Assembly (NCBI GenBank): GCA_023014485.1 | Contig: JAJOZX010006143.1 | Coordinates: 72,001-136,000, forward strand | DNA: 64,000 bases | Source: Bathynomus jamesi | Taxonomy: Eukaryota > Arthropoda > Malacostraca > Isopoda > Cirolanidae | Direction: 5' to 3' | In this document: positions 22,099-32,531 of the stretch, piece by piece | How the letters are laid out: each line of letters opens with the position of its first letter | How positions within the stretch are numbered: the first letter of the stretch is position 1 | Made by a program: the position numbers and the translations under genes | The notes under the pieces: model-generated | The model's input: the letters and a program-made list of their open reading frames with translations, nothing else | Told to the model about the DNA's origin: nothing | The model's database searches: none

Positions 22099-22200
22099 GG
22101 GTGTATGAATTTTTCCCTGGCACCCGTTGCCATTCGTACCTCCTCGGTATGGGCCGCAAGACCTTTTGAGGTACTACTTTTCCTTGTAACTCCTTGTAAC
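20764..22200 (+). mobile_element. CR1-like element, truncated and deleted copy
   Basis: This is the same subfamily as the large element at 56985-62170. It runs from the reverse transcriptase fingers (SAFKAPGPDQFLPRVL) to the 3' untranslated end (TTGTAACTCC repeats). CT tracts flank both sides (20711-20763 and 22205-22220). The FADD palm region is deleted: the frame jumps from GIGGEVGRY to VGTPEAIEQ near 21325. Confidence 0.85.
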
Positions 22201-22219
22201 GTGTAACTCTCTCTCTCTC

Positions 22220-22221
22220 GA

Positions 22222-22281
<60 letters not shown>

Positions 22282-22338
22282 ATATTTCAATTAGTGTCGT
22301 GTAAATTCATCTAGGAATAACAGATAGATAAGCGCTCG

Positions 22339-22386
<48 letters not shown>

Positions 22387-22400
22387 CATATATATATATA
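22220..22400. repeat. (TA)n and (CA)n tracts
   Basis: TA at about 22224-22285 and CA at about 22349-22378. Between them lies the word ACAGATAGATAAGCGCTCGT, shared with 44208-44230. Confidence 0.85.
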
Positions 22401-23434
22401 TTAAGTTAAACATGACATACGTCGTACATTATCGCAAACCCTGTAACCCTAACCCCATCAAAAAGTATAGTTCGAGATAGCTGGATCTCTTTCCATAATT
22501 TTCAAGACGATGTGTCAAAGCATGACTATATGTAGATCTGTCACAATAAACTTTTTCACATTCATATAAAACATAGTAAGATAAATAACAAGAGTGCATC
22601 AAATTTCAAACTGTTACCTCACAGTTAAAGAAAATCGTTAGTGAGCTAAATTAACTAAGCCTGGAGTTACCCGTGGCCAGTGCTGTAACACTGGATAGCC
22701 TATTTGATAGCCTATTTGAAACAGCCATACTATTGTACTGTAGCGTAGCGTGCTAAGTCTAGAATTTGAGAAGAAATTATTTTATTCTATTTTATCGTAG
22801 TTTAGTATTTGCTTTTTCTTACCCGTACCCAAAAGATTGTTGCCTGAAGCATGCCGAATTTTCGTAAAATATATAGTACAGTATAGCCTCCTGGGTTAAT
22901 TTTCATTTCATTTAATTAAAATGCAGTAATAGGTTTTTAGAAGTATATCCGTTTCACACTATTAGCATGTTGTTGAAAACACCTTTCCTTTTTAGCTGAT
23001 CCAAAGAAATTGAGTGGAGGCTACTCATCAAGTTCGTTGCACTGCCTCTCTATCTGTTTTCATTCATTCCAAATTATACAGTCTTTGAAAGTGTTCTTAC
23101 TCAAAATATATGGGACATATTTCTATACAAAAGAATGGAAAGCTGAATTTCCACATTCGCACTGTTTATAGATGATTGACTGAACTGAAAATATAATTTT
23201 TAGTATCTTCTTTTTCTAAAGCCAGTATATTTTATTACCGGTTTATATATGAGCCTGTTAAGAGTAGGCCCACTATAATATAATAACGAAGTTAATTAAC
23301 CATATTTAATAAGTAATCAATTCGGTCTTTAGACCGGATAAATAATGTGGTTAATAACGGAGATGAAAAGGATTCGAGGATTTTTTGTTTTATTAACAAA
23401 ATAAAAAATATTTATTTATTTATTTACAGTTAGT

Positions 23435-23875
23435 TTATAGTAGAAATGTACAATATCGCGAATAGGATCGATGAAGGAGTAATTTTATGCAGGATAAAAT
23501 ATTGCACTTAATAAATATACAGCACGGCCGGCTAAATTCGGTTGCATTACCCACATCATCGGGCCCGCTACCTTCATTGAATATAACTGAAGACATGGTC
23601 GAGTTTACCTCGTCTTCGGCGCCATTATCTTCATCGAAGAGGATCGTGGATGCACTTGAGGTGACTTGTCCATATCCAGAATCGTAACATCTCCGTCGTG
23701 GGGGCCTTTGTTGAACGAAGGCGGGAGCGGTGCAAACGTCGCATATGTGATTTGCTAGTAGATCTTGGTGAGGTTCTCGACAGTCCTCAGCTGACCACGA
23801 GAAATCGGGCTGCGCAGACGGAAAATATGCACGTTCAGACGAAGGGCTGGGGGGGGGAGTCGGTGTCAGACTCAC
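23435..23875 (-). CDS. Unrecognised acidic protein segment, copy A
   Basis: Open frame of 146 codons that I do not recognise. Composition suggests a real exon rather than random sequence. It has a Pro/Ser-rich start (TPTPPPSPSSERA), a DLLANHICDVC stretch, PPRRRCYDSGYGQ, and an acidic run with SSTILFDEDNG- and SSVIFNEGSG-type repeats. The paralogue at 52711-53126 preserves the same residues across frameshifts. AATAAA-like signals follow on the minus strand near 23400. A second conserved piece upstream on the same strand (24190-24330) may be another exon. Confidence 0.4.
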   Translation of the reverse strand: MSLTPTPPPSPSSERAYFPSAQPDFSWSAEDCREPHQDLLANHICDVCTAPAFVQQRPPRRRCYDSGYGQVTSSASTILFDEDNGAEDEVNSTMSSVIFNEGSGPDDVGNATEFSRPCCIFIKCNILSCIKLLLHRSYSRYCTFLL

Positions 23876-24057
23876 ATCGACGCATTGGAGTAGTCCAGAC
23901 TGAAAGTATGACGGGTAATACTGCGGTATTAGTATAATAATAATAATAATTCTAATAATAATAATAATGACGTGCAGAAACGGTGTTTTTGCATAATAAT
24001 AATGGCGTCAGATTATCTGTACGCGGAAACAAACATCGCGCATAATAGGCCCGGTAG

Positions 24058-24184
<127 letters not shown>

Positions 24185-24189
24185 GTAAT

Positions 24190-24330
24190 CTCTTTTAGGG
24201 GGCGCTTCTCCAGATGGATCGGGTACAGAATCAATTTCAAGGACTAGCTGCTAGGCGGATTGTGCTTCATTCGGTGATGATGTGCGTGGGTATGTATGCA
24301 TCGTTCCAGTTGATGAAAGCTCCACCCTGA
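24190..24330 (-). other. Possible upstream exon of the unknown gene, copy A
   Basis: This is conserved with 53311-53465. A pyrimidine-rich CTTTTCAG on the minus strand precedes VELSSTGTMHTYPRTSSPN. A separate frame reads LEIDSVPDPSGEAP, continuing into a basic end (RKRLR in copy B). The call is speculative. Confidence 0.25.
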
Positions 24331-24461
24331 AAAGAACAATCTTACAACCAACGGTATAACAATAACAATAATAATAATAATAATGTTCATAAATATGCAC
24401 ATCAGGGAAATTAATGGACAAGGCCCACTGGAAATTGCATTTTAATAGCAAATAAAGTCAT

Positions 24462-24518
<57 letters not shown>

Positions 24519-24540
24519 ATATATCATAAGGTCGCGTTGT

Positions 24541-24576
<36 letters not shown>

Positions 24577-24589
24577 CACACACACACAC

Positions 24590-25240
24590 ACACTACCATT
24601 ATATACCAAATATTTCTTTTTAACCCATTCACCCCCAAAACCATTTTTTATTTCCTGATATTTCTTGGCATATTCAACTTCGGAGAGACTTTAAATAAGC
24701 ATGAAATAGTTATCTGATGCACAAAAATTTAAATTAAAAATAGAAAATAAAAATTAATATTTAAAAATTTTACTTTTAAGTTCTAACCTAAATTGTAGTG
24801 TTAAATTGTATTCCAAAAACGACCACTGGTGTTAATGGGATATTAATCCATTAAGCGCCATTCATTTTTCCCATTTGGGAACTCCAAAACATTTAGCTGT
24901 TGAACTCTGTATTTCGTAATGTTTGATTATGTCAGCAGTTCAATGACGTTGCGCAATCACTGACTGACAAAACGTTGCGCAATCACTGACTCATTAAGTT
25001 TGAAGAATCTCATGCCTCTCATACGTAGTGTTTATTTCACAGTGAAAGAATATGTGTAATGTAAGGTCATTTATAATTTTGTTTAGCAACTTACATTAGC
25101 CATATAATTTAGCAACTACGTGAAAATATATCCTTTGTGATTCAGTTTAATGAAATAAATTAGTAATTTGAAAATTGTTAGTATTTTGAATACTTACAAC
25201 ACAGTTTTTATCGAAGTTCCCAATTGGGAACAATGGCAGG
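24590..25240 (+). repeat. Left arm of 16-kb-spaced inverted repeat (piggyBac-type ends)
   Basis: It matches 40435-41070 in reverse over about 640 bp. Two TTAA-linked units are nested. An outer ~220-bp unit is TTAA-CCCATTCACCC ... GGTGTTAATGGG. The inner terminus TTAATCCATTAAGCGCCATT is followed by a palindromic CCCATTTGGGA. TTAA targets and CC/TCC starts fit piggyBac elements. A piggyBac transposase remnant follows at 25405. Confidence 0.7.
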
Positions 25241-25404
25241 AAACCCAGTTATTAGTAAACTTCATTTTTAAATGTTTCTTCACCAATCGTTGATATATTT
25301 ATATTGTTATATTATATATATATATGTGTGTGTGTGTACATGTGCCTTCATACACTTTTCATAATTTCAGATTTATATTTATAATTTCAGACTTTATGAT
25401 TTCC

Positions 25405-26720
25405 GAGATGTCTGATAAACAAAGACGACGCTTTCTTACACTCGACCAAGCATTTGATGAACTTATGCGAGATGATGACATTGTTATATGTCCACCTCAT
25501 AATGAAATGGCTCTCAGTCAGTGATGAAGAAGAGGTCAATGATAACACAGGTCAACAAAAAAACATTTTTTTTTTCGTTGCCAAGGAAATTCGTACGAAT
25601 TTAGGGTATTTTGGGGTTGCTGAATTCCAAAATGAAAGTAGTTTTTCCGATTTGGCTCTAGTTCTTGAGATAATGAATACCCTCAATTAATAGGAAACGT
25701 AACCATAACGCGTGCATATGGGAAACTACCGGAACATTCTAGATGGTGAGACCGAATAAAATGCCATTATGTATTTCATGCGTTTACTTTTGTATGATTT
25801 GAGACAATTTCAATGCGATTTGTAAGTAGGCTCCGCCTGAACATTAAATTTTTTGCATTTTTACGTGTTTCAATGGGGTACCAATTATCTCATAAATTAG
25901 AGCCAATCTAGCAAAACCGATGTCATATTCGGAATCAGCACCACAAAGTTACCCCAAAATCACTCTAATATGATTGGCAATAAAATGAGTGTTGACCAGT
26001 GTAATTTATCTCAAGACAGTATCCCTAATCTATTATCTGGAGAGCAAGTGTTACCTCGAGATATAGCAGGTACGATTGAGATTATACGTGCATCTGAAAA
26101 TGAAAATGAAGATGACAGTGTTTCCGACACTCAAAAGACAAAGTCAGTAAATAAAAAAATTAAGGAAAAAATTGTCAATTTGCGAAAAATGAACGTTTCG
26201 CCTCATTTTCCTCCATCAAGGAATTTATAGCAGCTTCGACATATGTATAAGATATGCTTAGGAAATTAAAAATTATCCTCAGTTTACATTTGATACCGAA
26301 GATTTACACAAGTTTCTCGGAATCCTATTTTGGCTGGGTATCATTCACTTCCTCAGGAAGATATGTATTGGGAAAAGTCCGATGATGTTGGGGTACCATT
26401 GGTTGCAAGGCAAATGTCTAGGCAGCGATTTAGGGAAACCAAAAGGTATCTACATATATGCAACAATGCAACAATAGACCATTCAGACAAGTTAACTAAG
26501 GTTAGTCCCCTAGTAAACCTAGTCCAGGAATCTTTGCAGCAATTCGATATTTTTGTCGTGCGGGCTCTCCACTCGAATGTAGGAATTTGACGATGGACTG
26601 AATCTGGTAAGTGGTCCCCTCGTTTGGTAGACGGAATTTTATCCGTAGGGCTTTCGACCATGTCAATCTTGAAGTGATGGGGATCCAAGAAGACTGTAAT
26701 TTCCATCACGTTTAACGTCA
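25405..26720 (+). pseudogene. piggyBac transposase remnant
   Basis: The N-terminal acidic region starts MSDKQRRRFLTLDQAFDELM. It is interrupted by a MITE (25556-25968) and resumes with RDIAGTIEIIRASENENEDD. The core follows from 26330: AGYHSLPQEDMYWEKSDDVG, VARQMSRQRFRETKRYLHIC and DKLTKVSPLVNLVQESLQQF. This is the start of the DDE_Tnp_1_7 domain. It breaks off before the first catalytic Asp, at about 26570, so the enzyme is dead. The remaining 150 bases show no clear homology. Confidence 0.82.
25556..25968. mobile_element. MITE inside the piggyBac gene
   Basis: Inverted arms of about 90 bp: the left has TTTTGGGGTTGCTGAATTCC and GATTTGGCTCTAGTTCTTGA. The right has the imperfect complement of both (GAGATAATTGGTACCCC when inverted). 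No coding capacity. The target duplication is not clear. Confidence 0.7.
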
Positions 26721-27760
26721 ACGCTCGTGAGCATACACAACTCTCCGCAATAATTGTTAACTCTTATTTCTTATTCTTATCTCGATTAGCTACGTCGTCT
26801 CGGAAGATCACCATCGAATAACTTTGACTAACCCCTTCGTGAAGTAAGGCGTATAAATGCGATAAAATGTATAAAGTAAATTTCACGGTGATTAGAAACA
26901 ATAACGTTCATTCTCTTCATTTATTATTTCACTACTGTGCTTAAGAGGACAAGTAAATTCTGGTTAATTCCTTAAATTTACAGGCTACAGCAGAAGTAAT
27001 ATGTATCAAGCGAGGTAGCGTCACTACACAAATCTCTCACAGAGTCTGTAGTCAAAGTCACCGTTACGAGGGATCAGAAACAAGGCAAAGGGCCTCGCCG
27101 TCGATCTCTCACGGTTTTTATAGCTTTTAGGTAGGCGGGGTTGAGGTGGAGTAAGTGCCACCTTTTTACGGGGGTTTTCGGGAGGGGTTTAAGAGCAAGC
27201 GCCTATGAGAGTGCTTCACATCCAAATTTGGGTGGCGTTATATTCAAGTGGGTAACCCATTCAAAAAATGAAATATTCCCTTCCAACCTGGATGTTTTCT
27301 TTCGGGGTGTGAATCATCATTGTTTCTGTCTAGGGGCGCCTAAATGGCGGTATTTTGATAGGACTAGTCCCCACAAAGGGGTTTTAGTTGGAGAGGAAAA
27401 TATAGAGTGCACCTGAATTCTCTGGTTGAGAGAACCAATTTAAGTGATTTTTTAAAAGAGGATAATTACTGATCAGAGGCAGCTGAAATTTGGTGTGTAA
27501 TTGGGTTAGAATAAGAGAAGACAGGCGATAGATAGGTTGACACAATTATGCTTTATCTATGGGAATAGTAAAAGAATTTAGTAAAATTTAAATAACCAAA
27601 GAAATGAAAAAAATTAAGTGTTTAGAGACGCCCACCTTTCATAGCGTGATGCTGACGGTGAGAGCTAAGAATTCATGCGATAAACATGTTTTCATATATG
27701 TATCGCATTTAATTATTTCTTTTGAGATTACAGGGAGGATTATTTGAGATTACATGGGAT
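26721..27760. other. No gene recognised
   Basis: An open frame of 91 codons at 27141-27416 has no recognisable motif. GGTTTTTATAGC near 27113 is TATA-like, but no other promoter or LTR feature confirms it. Confidence 0.4.
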
Positions 27761-27776
27761 TACAAGGGGTTACTCC

Positions 27777-28117
27777 GGATTACATGGGAGTTACGAGGTG
27801 TTACTCCGGATTACATGGGAGTTACGAGGTGTTACTCCGGATTACATGGGAGTTACGAGGGGTTACTCCGGATTACATGGGAGTTACGAGGTGTTACTCC
27901 GGATTACATGGGAGTTACGAGGGGTTACTCCGGATTACATGGGAGTTACGAGGGGTTACTCCGGATTACATGGGAGTTACGAGGGGTTACTCCGGATTAC
28001 ATGGGAGTTACGAGGGGTTACTCCGGATTACATGGGAGTTACGAGGGGTTACTTCGGATTACATGGGAGTTACGAGGGGTTACTCCGGATTACATGGGAG
28101 TTACAAGGGGTTGCTCT
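27777..28117. repeat. 31-bp minisatellite, 11 units
   Basis: Units start GGATTACATGGGAGTTACGA every 31 bp at 27777, 27808, 27839 and so on to 28087. A G/T variant (GAGGTG or GAGGGG) changes between units. The unit is not a multiple of three and has no stop in any plus frame, so all three frames stay open with a 31-residue period. The predicted proteins are artefacts. Confidence 0.95.
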
Positions 28118-28444
28118 ACATATGAAAGATTACACACTCTGTGATGTCAGGACTAAGGAATTTTGGTTTAACATTAAAACGTAATTCGTCAAAGACGAAC
28201 TTGTTTGGACCGTAGAATTTACTGCTACGGGACAAAACTATTAATTAAATATATATACTTATACGAGTATACAGTAAATAATAAGGAATTGGGTACATTC
28301 GAGGAAGAATTAAGTAAATGAATAAAGAAGTACAAACAAGGGTTCAAATCTTGCCACATTCAATGTGCATGCATAATCATAAAATTTAGGGATGAGGGTT
28401 AGATGCAAGACATCAATAATTAATTATAATAAATTCTATAACAA
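28118..28444. other. AT-rich, no gene seen
   Basis: Nothing recognised. Confidence 0.4.
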
Positions 28445-28624
28445 ATGAAAAATGGAGATATGGGTAATATTCTGATGGAAATGTTGAACGATCTAAACCG
28501 TCGATTGTCTTGTTTGTACTTTAAGGGAATGAAATTAAGGCACATTCGCTTCTCGCAGCGAACTTCTAATGGCACAAACATGGATACGGCTCAACCACAG
28601 AAATGGTAGGTCGCATGGCTGTGA
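28445..28624 (-). repeat. LTR-like dispersed repeat, copy 2
   Basis: Inverted relative to 6402-6585. Read on the minus strand it starts TGTCACAGCCATGCGACC after a purine-rich GAGGGAGCAG, as a 3' LTR after a polypurine tract would. Similarity ends after about 180 bp. Confidence 0.45.
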
Positions 28625-29034
28625 CACTGCTCCCTCATGTGAAAAGGATGTGTTGGTGGGGTGAAAGTTTATTTACAATATATTAAAAAATGAAACAGTG
28701 ACAATTTCGGGATGGACTAATCAAGGCAATTTAGTGGGAAGACTGATAATTATATTAATGAAATAACAAGAAATCAAGGGAAAAAAATTATTTTAAAATT
28801 ACAACAGGTGAATTAAAAAGGTTGAGGTCTGATTACTAGGATTAGAGTGAAAATACTATATTAACAAGGTACGATAAAGTTCGAAGTTGTCACCATTACA
28901 AAATTATAAGTATGATCAATTGTGGCAATCATACTAAATAAACAATCTTATAAACTAATGAACCATCTAAGTTATTACTGGCATTTCGATCTTCTTATTT
29001 AAGGTAAAGTTCCAATTACAGGATTGAATCTAAT
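28625..29034. other. AT-rich, no gene seen
   Basis: If the LTR reading is right, this would be the 3' internal region. No protein similarity was found. Confidence 0.35.
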
Positions 29035-29038
29035 TATA

Positions 29039-29475
29039 TGAGGAGTCGCGCGTCTTAAGGTACCTAAGCGCCACCACAGGCGAAAACGTGTTTTTAATGG
29101 ATATCACTATTTTCACCCTTCCTCTATCGCGTGGTTTGGGTTATAATGACCTTACGACACTAGAAGTATGGTTGAAAACCTTATGAAGCGAACTACTTTT
29201 TTCACCTCTGTCGCCAGCCAAAAGTTCACCCAAAGTTTGGCATAATAAGAAAATCAAAATTTTTTAAAAAATCTAAATATAAAATATGAAAATCTATTCC
29301 AAAAACTCATCAACATCTTCATTAGCATATGTAGAACTCTAATTTAGCCAAAAATGAACGTTCTAGCTCAATTAATAACAGAGATACTATTGCGAGAATA
29401 TTGCTGAACTTTGGAGGCGATTTCTGGCAAATTTTAATTTTGGCGCTTAGGTACCTTAAGACACGGGACCCCTCA
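29039..29475. mobile_element. 437-bp MITE, copy 1
   Basis: Inverted ends of about 35 bp (TGAGGAGTCGCGCGTCTTAA and, inverted, TGAGGGGTCCCGTGTCTTAA) share GGTACCTAAGCGCCA. TATA flanks both sides, so the target duplication is TATA or TA. It has no coding capacity. It is identical in length to 31923-32359. Confidence 0.85.
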
Positions 29476-29722
29476 TATATAGTAAGCAACAATTAAGATT
29501 AAATGAATTCAAATAATCTAGAGTAAGTATCATAGTTAGCAGTTACATGCAATCAAGTAGTTTATTGTGATATCCAATTTCAGCGTGTGGGTGATTGTAA
29601 TTGGGTGAAAGTGTAATCAGTATCCGTAGATTTTTTTTGTTTATAGTACAGGGTGTACATAAAGTCAGGATCTATTTTTGTGAAATAATTATTTTTTTGT
29701 ATTTTTCTTTTCAGAAGCCCTT
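29476..29722 (+). repeat. MITE 3' flank plus truncated mariner end
   Basis: Identical flank to 32360-32605. It includes the first 74 bp of the mariner (29649-29722, CAGGGTGTACATAAAGTCAG) and then stops abruptly at GAAGCCCTT. There it joins the TTATAAGGCTAACTAAAG repeat found at 62530. Confidence 0.8.
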
Positions 29723-30420
29723 ATAAGGCTAACTAAAGAAGGCTGTGGGCCCTGATCTTCAAGTGATCCAAAGGGAAATTTAAATTTTAAGGTCCAAGAA
29801 TTTCCAATTCATATAACTATTTGAAGTGGAATTTAATCCGTCAAAACTGACAGAGATGAGAATTTCCGAAGTTATCATGATCGTACAGTTAATAAACTAA
29901 TCTTTTTGACCTTCCAGGTAAAAATCGAATTAAATTTTATTGGTGGATGGAGTCTTCAGCGGTAGAGAACGGTCGCAGAAATGTAAACGTATTGAAAGTA
30001 CGAATAAGTGGTATAATATTAGAATTTATTTAAAGAAAAGTAAAATTAATTTAGTGAAAACACTAAAATTTATTTAGTTATAGTTTTAGATACTTAGATG
30101 TTGTTAACCATTAATAATATACAGGGAGAAGGAAGATAGAATTATGCAATGGACGATGTATAGACCTGGGGTCAAGTGTGTATTTATGTGTATTAGGTAC
30201 AGAGTGTAAGTGGTTGGGTATGCCCAAAAGGGAAAAAGGGATTTATAGCCTGGGTTATACTTAAGTGCGTATACGTATGTATACATATGGGTAAGAAGCG
30301 TAGGTATGCGGCTATAAAGTATGTAGGATATGAGAGTAATCGGTTCATCCCGTGTTGAACTAAATCATTAGTGGTCATTGGTGAATTAGGATTTTATATA
30401 TATATATATATATCTATATG
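29723..30420. other. No gene recognised
   Basis: It begins with a short dispersed repeat (ATAAGGCTAACTAAAGAAGG). A (TA)n tract lies near 30395-30413. Otherwise there is no signal. Confidence 0.4.
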
Positions 30421-30423
30421 AAA

Positions 30424-30692
30424 ATTATACGGGAAAGGATTTGCACATACGTATAAAACAGCATCAATATTCCGTTAGAACAGGACAGTTGTCCAGTGCC
30501 CTTTTTGTCCATTTGTCAGAGTTAGCCCACTGTATTGATTGGAATAATGCTTCAGTTTTATTCCATTCAAGCAACATTGTTAATAGAAATATTCTTGAGT
30601 CTGCCATTATCCAACTTTCAAATAACTTCAACATAAGCAAAGGTCTTTTTCAACTCGATCCTGTTATGTTGAATTCCTTAAAACAGATATAG
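30424..30692 (+). pseudogene. Penelope-like element 3' coding end, copy 2
   Basis: The sequence starts inside the GIY-YIG domain (GKDLHIRIKQHQYSVRTGQ). It continues to SVLFHSSNIVNRNILESAII and FNISKGLFQLDPVML in nearly one frame. It matches copy 1 (9361-9790). It is 5' truncated at a TA tract, with no reverse transcriptase. Confidence 0.8.
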
Positions 30693-31036
30693 ATAAGAAG
30701 TGTAAAACATTAAATCTTTGGTAAACTTGTTTTCTACTTTATTAACTTTTAATTTGCATTTTATTTTTTTATTATTTTTTTTTTATATATATCGAAACCT
30801 GACCATAGGCAGCATTGTGTTAAAACCCGGACAGTAAATTTGTATTTTTATAATCCATTTGATCTTGTGCTAAAAATCGATATTTTTCCTTACAAAATCT
30901 GTACGCCTCACTGGTAATCTTTTAAGGTTTTAATTTTTAATTTTTTTATAATTTTTTATTATTTTTACTTCTCTGTTTATTGTATATATATGTATGTATG
31001 TATGTGTGTATGTATTTGTATATATAGATATGTATG

Positions 31037-31071
<35 letters not shown>

Positions 31072-31220
31072 GTATGTTATTTATTTTTTCTTTTTTCTTT
31101 CTGTAACCTATATATAGGCTTAACCTTTTTATGTACTTCAGTGTTCCTGAGGATGTCATTAGACGAAAGCGCTTGAGCACCATTTTGTGTTTCCTTTCCT
31201 TCGTGGTTTTATTCATCATA
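30693..31220 (+). repeat. Penelope-like 3' region, uninterrupted copy
   Basis: It corresponds to 9791-11060 without the mariner insertion, so it is the empty site for the element at 10093-10840. The hammerhead-like motif is at about 31147-31170. A degenerate (TATG)n/(TA)n tract lies at 30984-31077. Confidence 0.75.
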
Positions 31221-31241
31221 TATATATATATGAACAGATAA

Positions 31242-31866
31242 GGGGTCTTTTCTGTTTCATTAACTGTTTCCGATTTTTATGAAAACAACGTGATATGTAG
31301 TTTTTCACGCTGATTTCAAAATTATAAACCATTTCATCGAGAAATACTTAGGTTAGGTTAATTTAGGCTTATTAGCATTTGATGTTTTCTAGGACACTGT
31401 TTTTCTTTCGGTATTAAGTTATATTCTTGTAAAAAATTTACTGCATTTTCTTCTGTCTCAGTCTTCCTATATAATTCTATAAAATTAAATTTGTCAGTCA
31501 TTGGAAAGTAAAAAGATATTGAACTATAGTCTATGCTTGTAGCGGAAGAACAAAATAGATGCGCAACGCCACCGTTTAAAAAATAGCCTAGTCTATGCTT
31601 GCAGTGATTACACCGTTCTAGTACTTTTTGTAGTATTCTATAATTTACTTTCATTTCGAAAAAACTTATTTTTAGAATCAGCGTATTATTTTAAAATTTT
31701 ATAGCCTACGCTGTTTCAAACATTTGCTAGTTTCTGCACATTATAATTTTTTGGTTATATATTTCTCGATGAAATGGTTTATAATTTTGAAATCAGCGTG
31801 AAAAACTGTACATATCACGTTGTTTTCATAAAAATCGGAAACAGTTAATGAAACAGGAAAGATCCC
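31242..31866 (-). mobile_element. Merlin-like deletion derivative
   Basis: Terminal inverted repeats of about 110 bp begin GGGGTCTTTTCTGTTTCATT and, inverted, GGGATCTTTCCTGTTTCATT. Both contain TTTTTCACGCTGATTTCAAA, which echoes the ends of the Merlin element at 18371. The flanks are only similar (CAGATAAG and CAGATTAA), so an exact target duplication is not proven. The inside retains an N-terminal transposase fragment. Confidence 0.72.
31358..31654 (-). pseudogene. Merlin transposase N-terminal fragment
   Basis: 98 codons. The C-terminal half reads NFIELYRKTETEENAVNFLQ, then EYNLIPKEKQCPRKHQMLI. This fits the N-terminal region of IS1595/Merlin transposases (T..EA..FLQ...LI....C..). The residues before it contain HCKHRLGYFLNGGVAH. 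The catalytic core is absent. It complements the fragment at 18597-19031, which lacks exactly this region. Confidence 0.6.
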
Positions 31867-31922
31867 AGATTAATTAAGAGTTTGGCTGAAATATCTGAAT
31901 AAATACAACAAGCAAGATTATA

Positions 31923-32359
31923 TGAGGAGTCGCGCGTCTTAAGGTACCTAAGCGCCACCACAGGCGAAAACGTGTTTTTAATGGATATCACTATTTTCAC
32001 CCTTCCTCTATCGCGTGGTTTGGGTTATAATGACCTTACGACACTAGAAGTATGGTTGAAAACCTTATGAAGCGAACTACTTTTTTCACCTCTGTCGCCA
32101 GCCAAAAGTTCACCCAAAGTTTGGCATAATAAGAAAATCAAAATTTTTTAAAAAATCTAAATATAAAATATGAAAATCTATTCCAAAAACTCATCAACAT
32201 CTTCATTAGCATATGTAGAACTCTAATTTAGCCAAAAATGAACGTTCTAGCTCAATTAATAACAGAGATACTATTGCGAGAATATTGCTGAACTTTGGAG
32301 GCGATTTCTGGCAAATTTTAATTTTGGCGCTTAGGTACCTTAAGACACGGGACCCCTCA
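31923..32359. mobile_element. 437-bp MITE, copy 2
   Basis: Essentially identical to 29039-29475 and with an identical right flank. The left flank differs from the very first base outside the element, so the duplication starts at the MITE end. Confidence 0.85.
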
Positions 32360-32531
32360 TATATAGTAAGCAACAATTAAGATTAAATGAATTCAAATAA
32401 TCTAGAGTAAGTATCATAGTTAGCAGTTACATGCAATCAAGTAGTTTATTGTGATATCCAATTTCAGCGTGTGGGTGATTGTAATTGGGTGAAAGTGTAA
32501 TCAGTATCCGTAGATTTTTTTGTTTATAGTA

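Noticed and set aside
27777..28117. CRISPR array
   Set aside because: Units are contiguous 31-bp repeats without unique spacers, and the window is eukaryotic.
27722..28184. Three overlapping 120-146-codon repeat proteins
   Set aside because: All three frames are open because of the 31-bp minisatellite. There is no codon preference and no credible start.
30104..30378. Overlapping 60-codon minus frames as membrane peptides
   Set aside because: AT-rich sequence with no motif, no conservation visible in the window and no regulatory signal.
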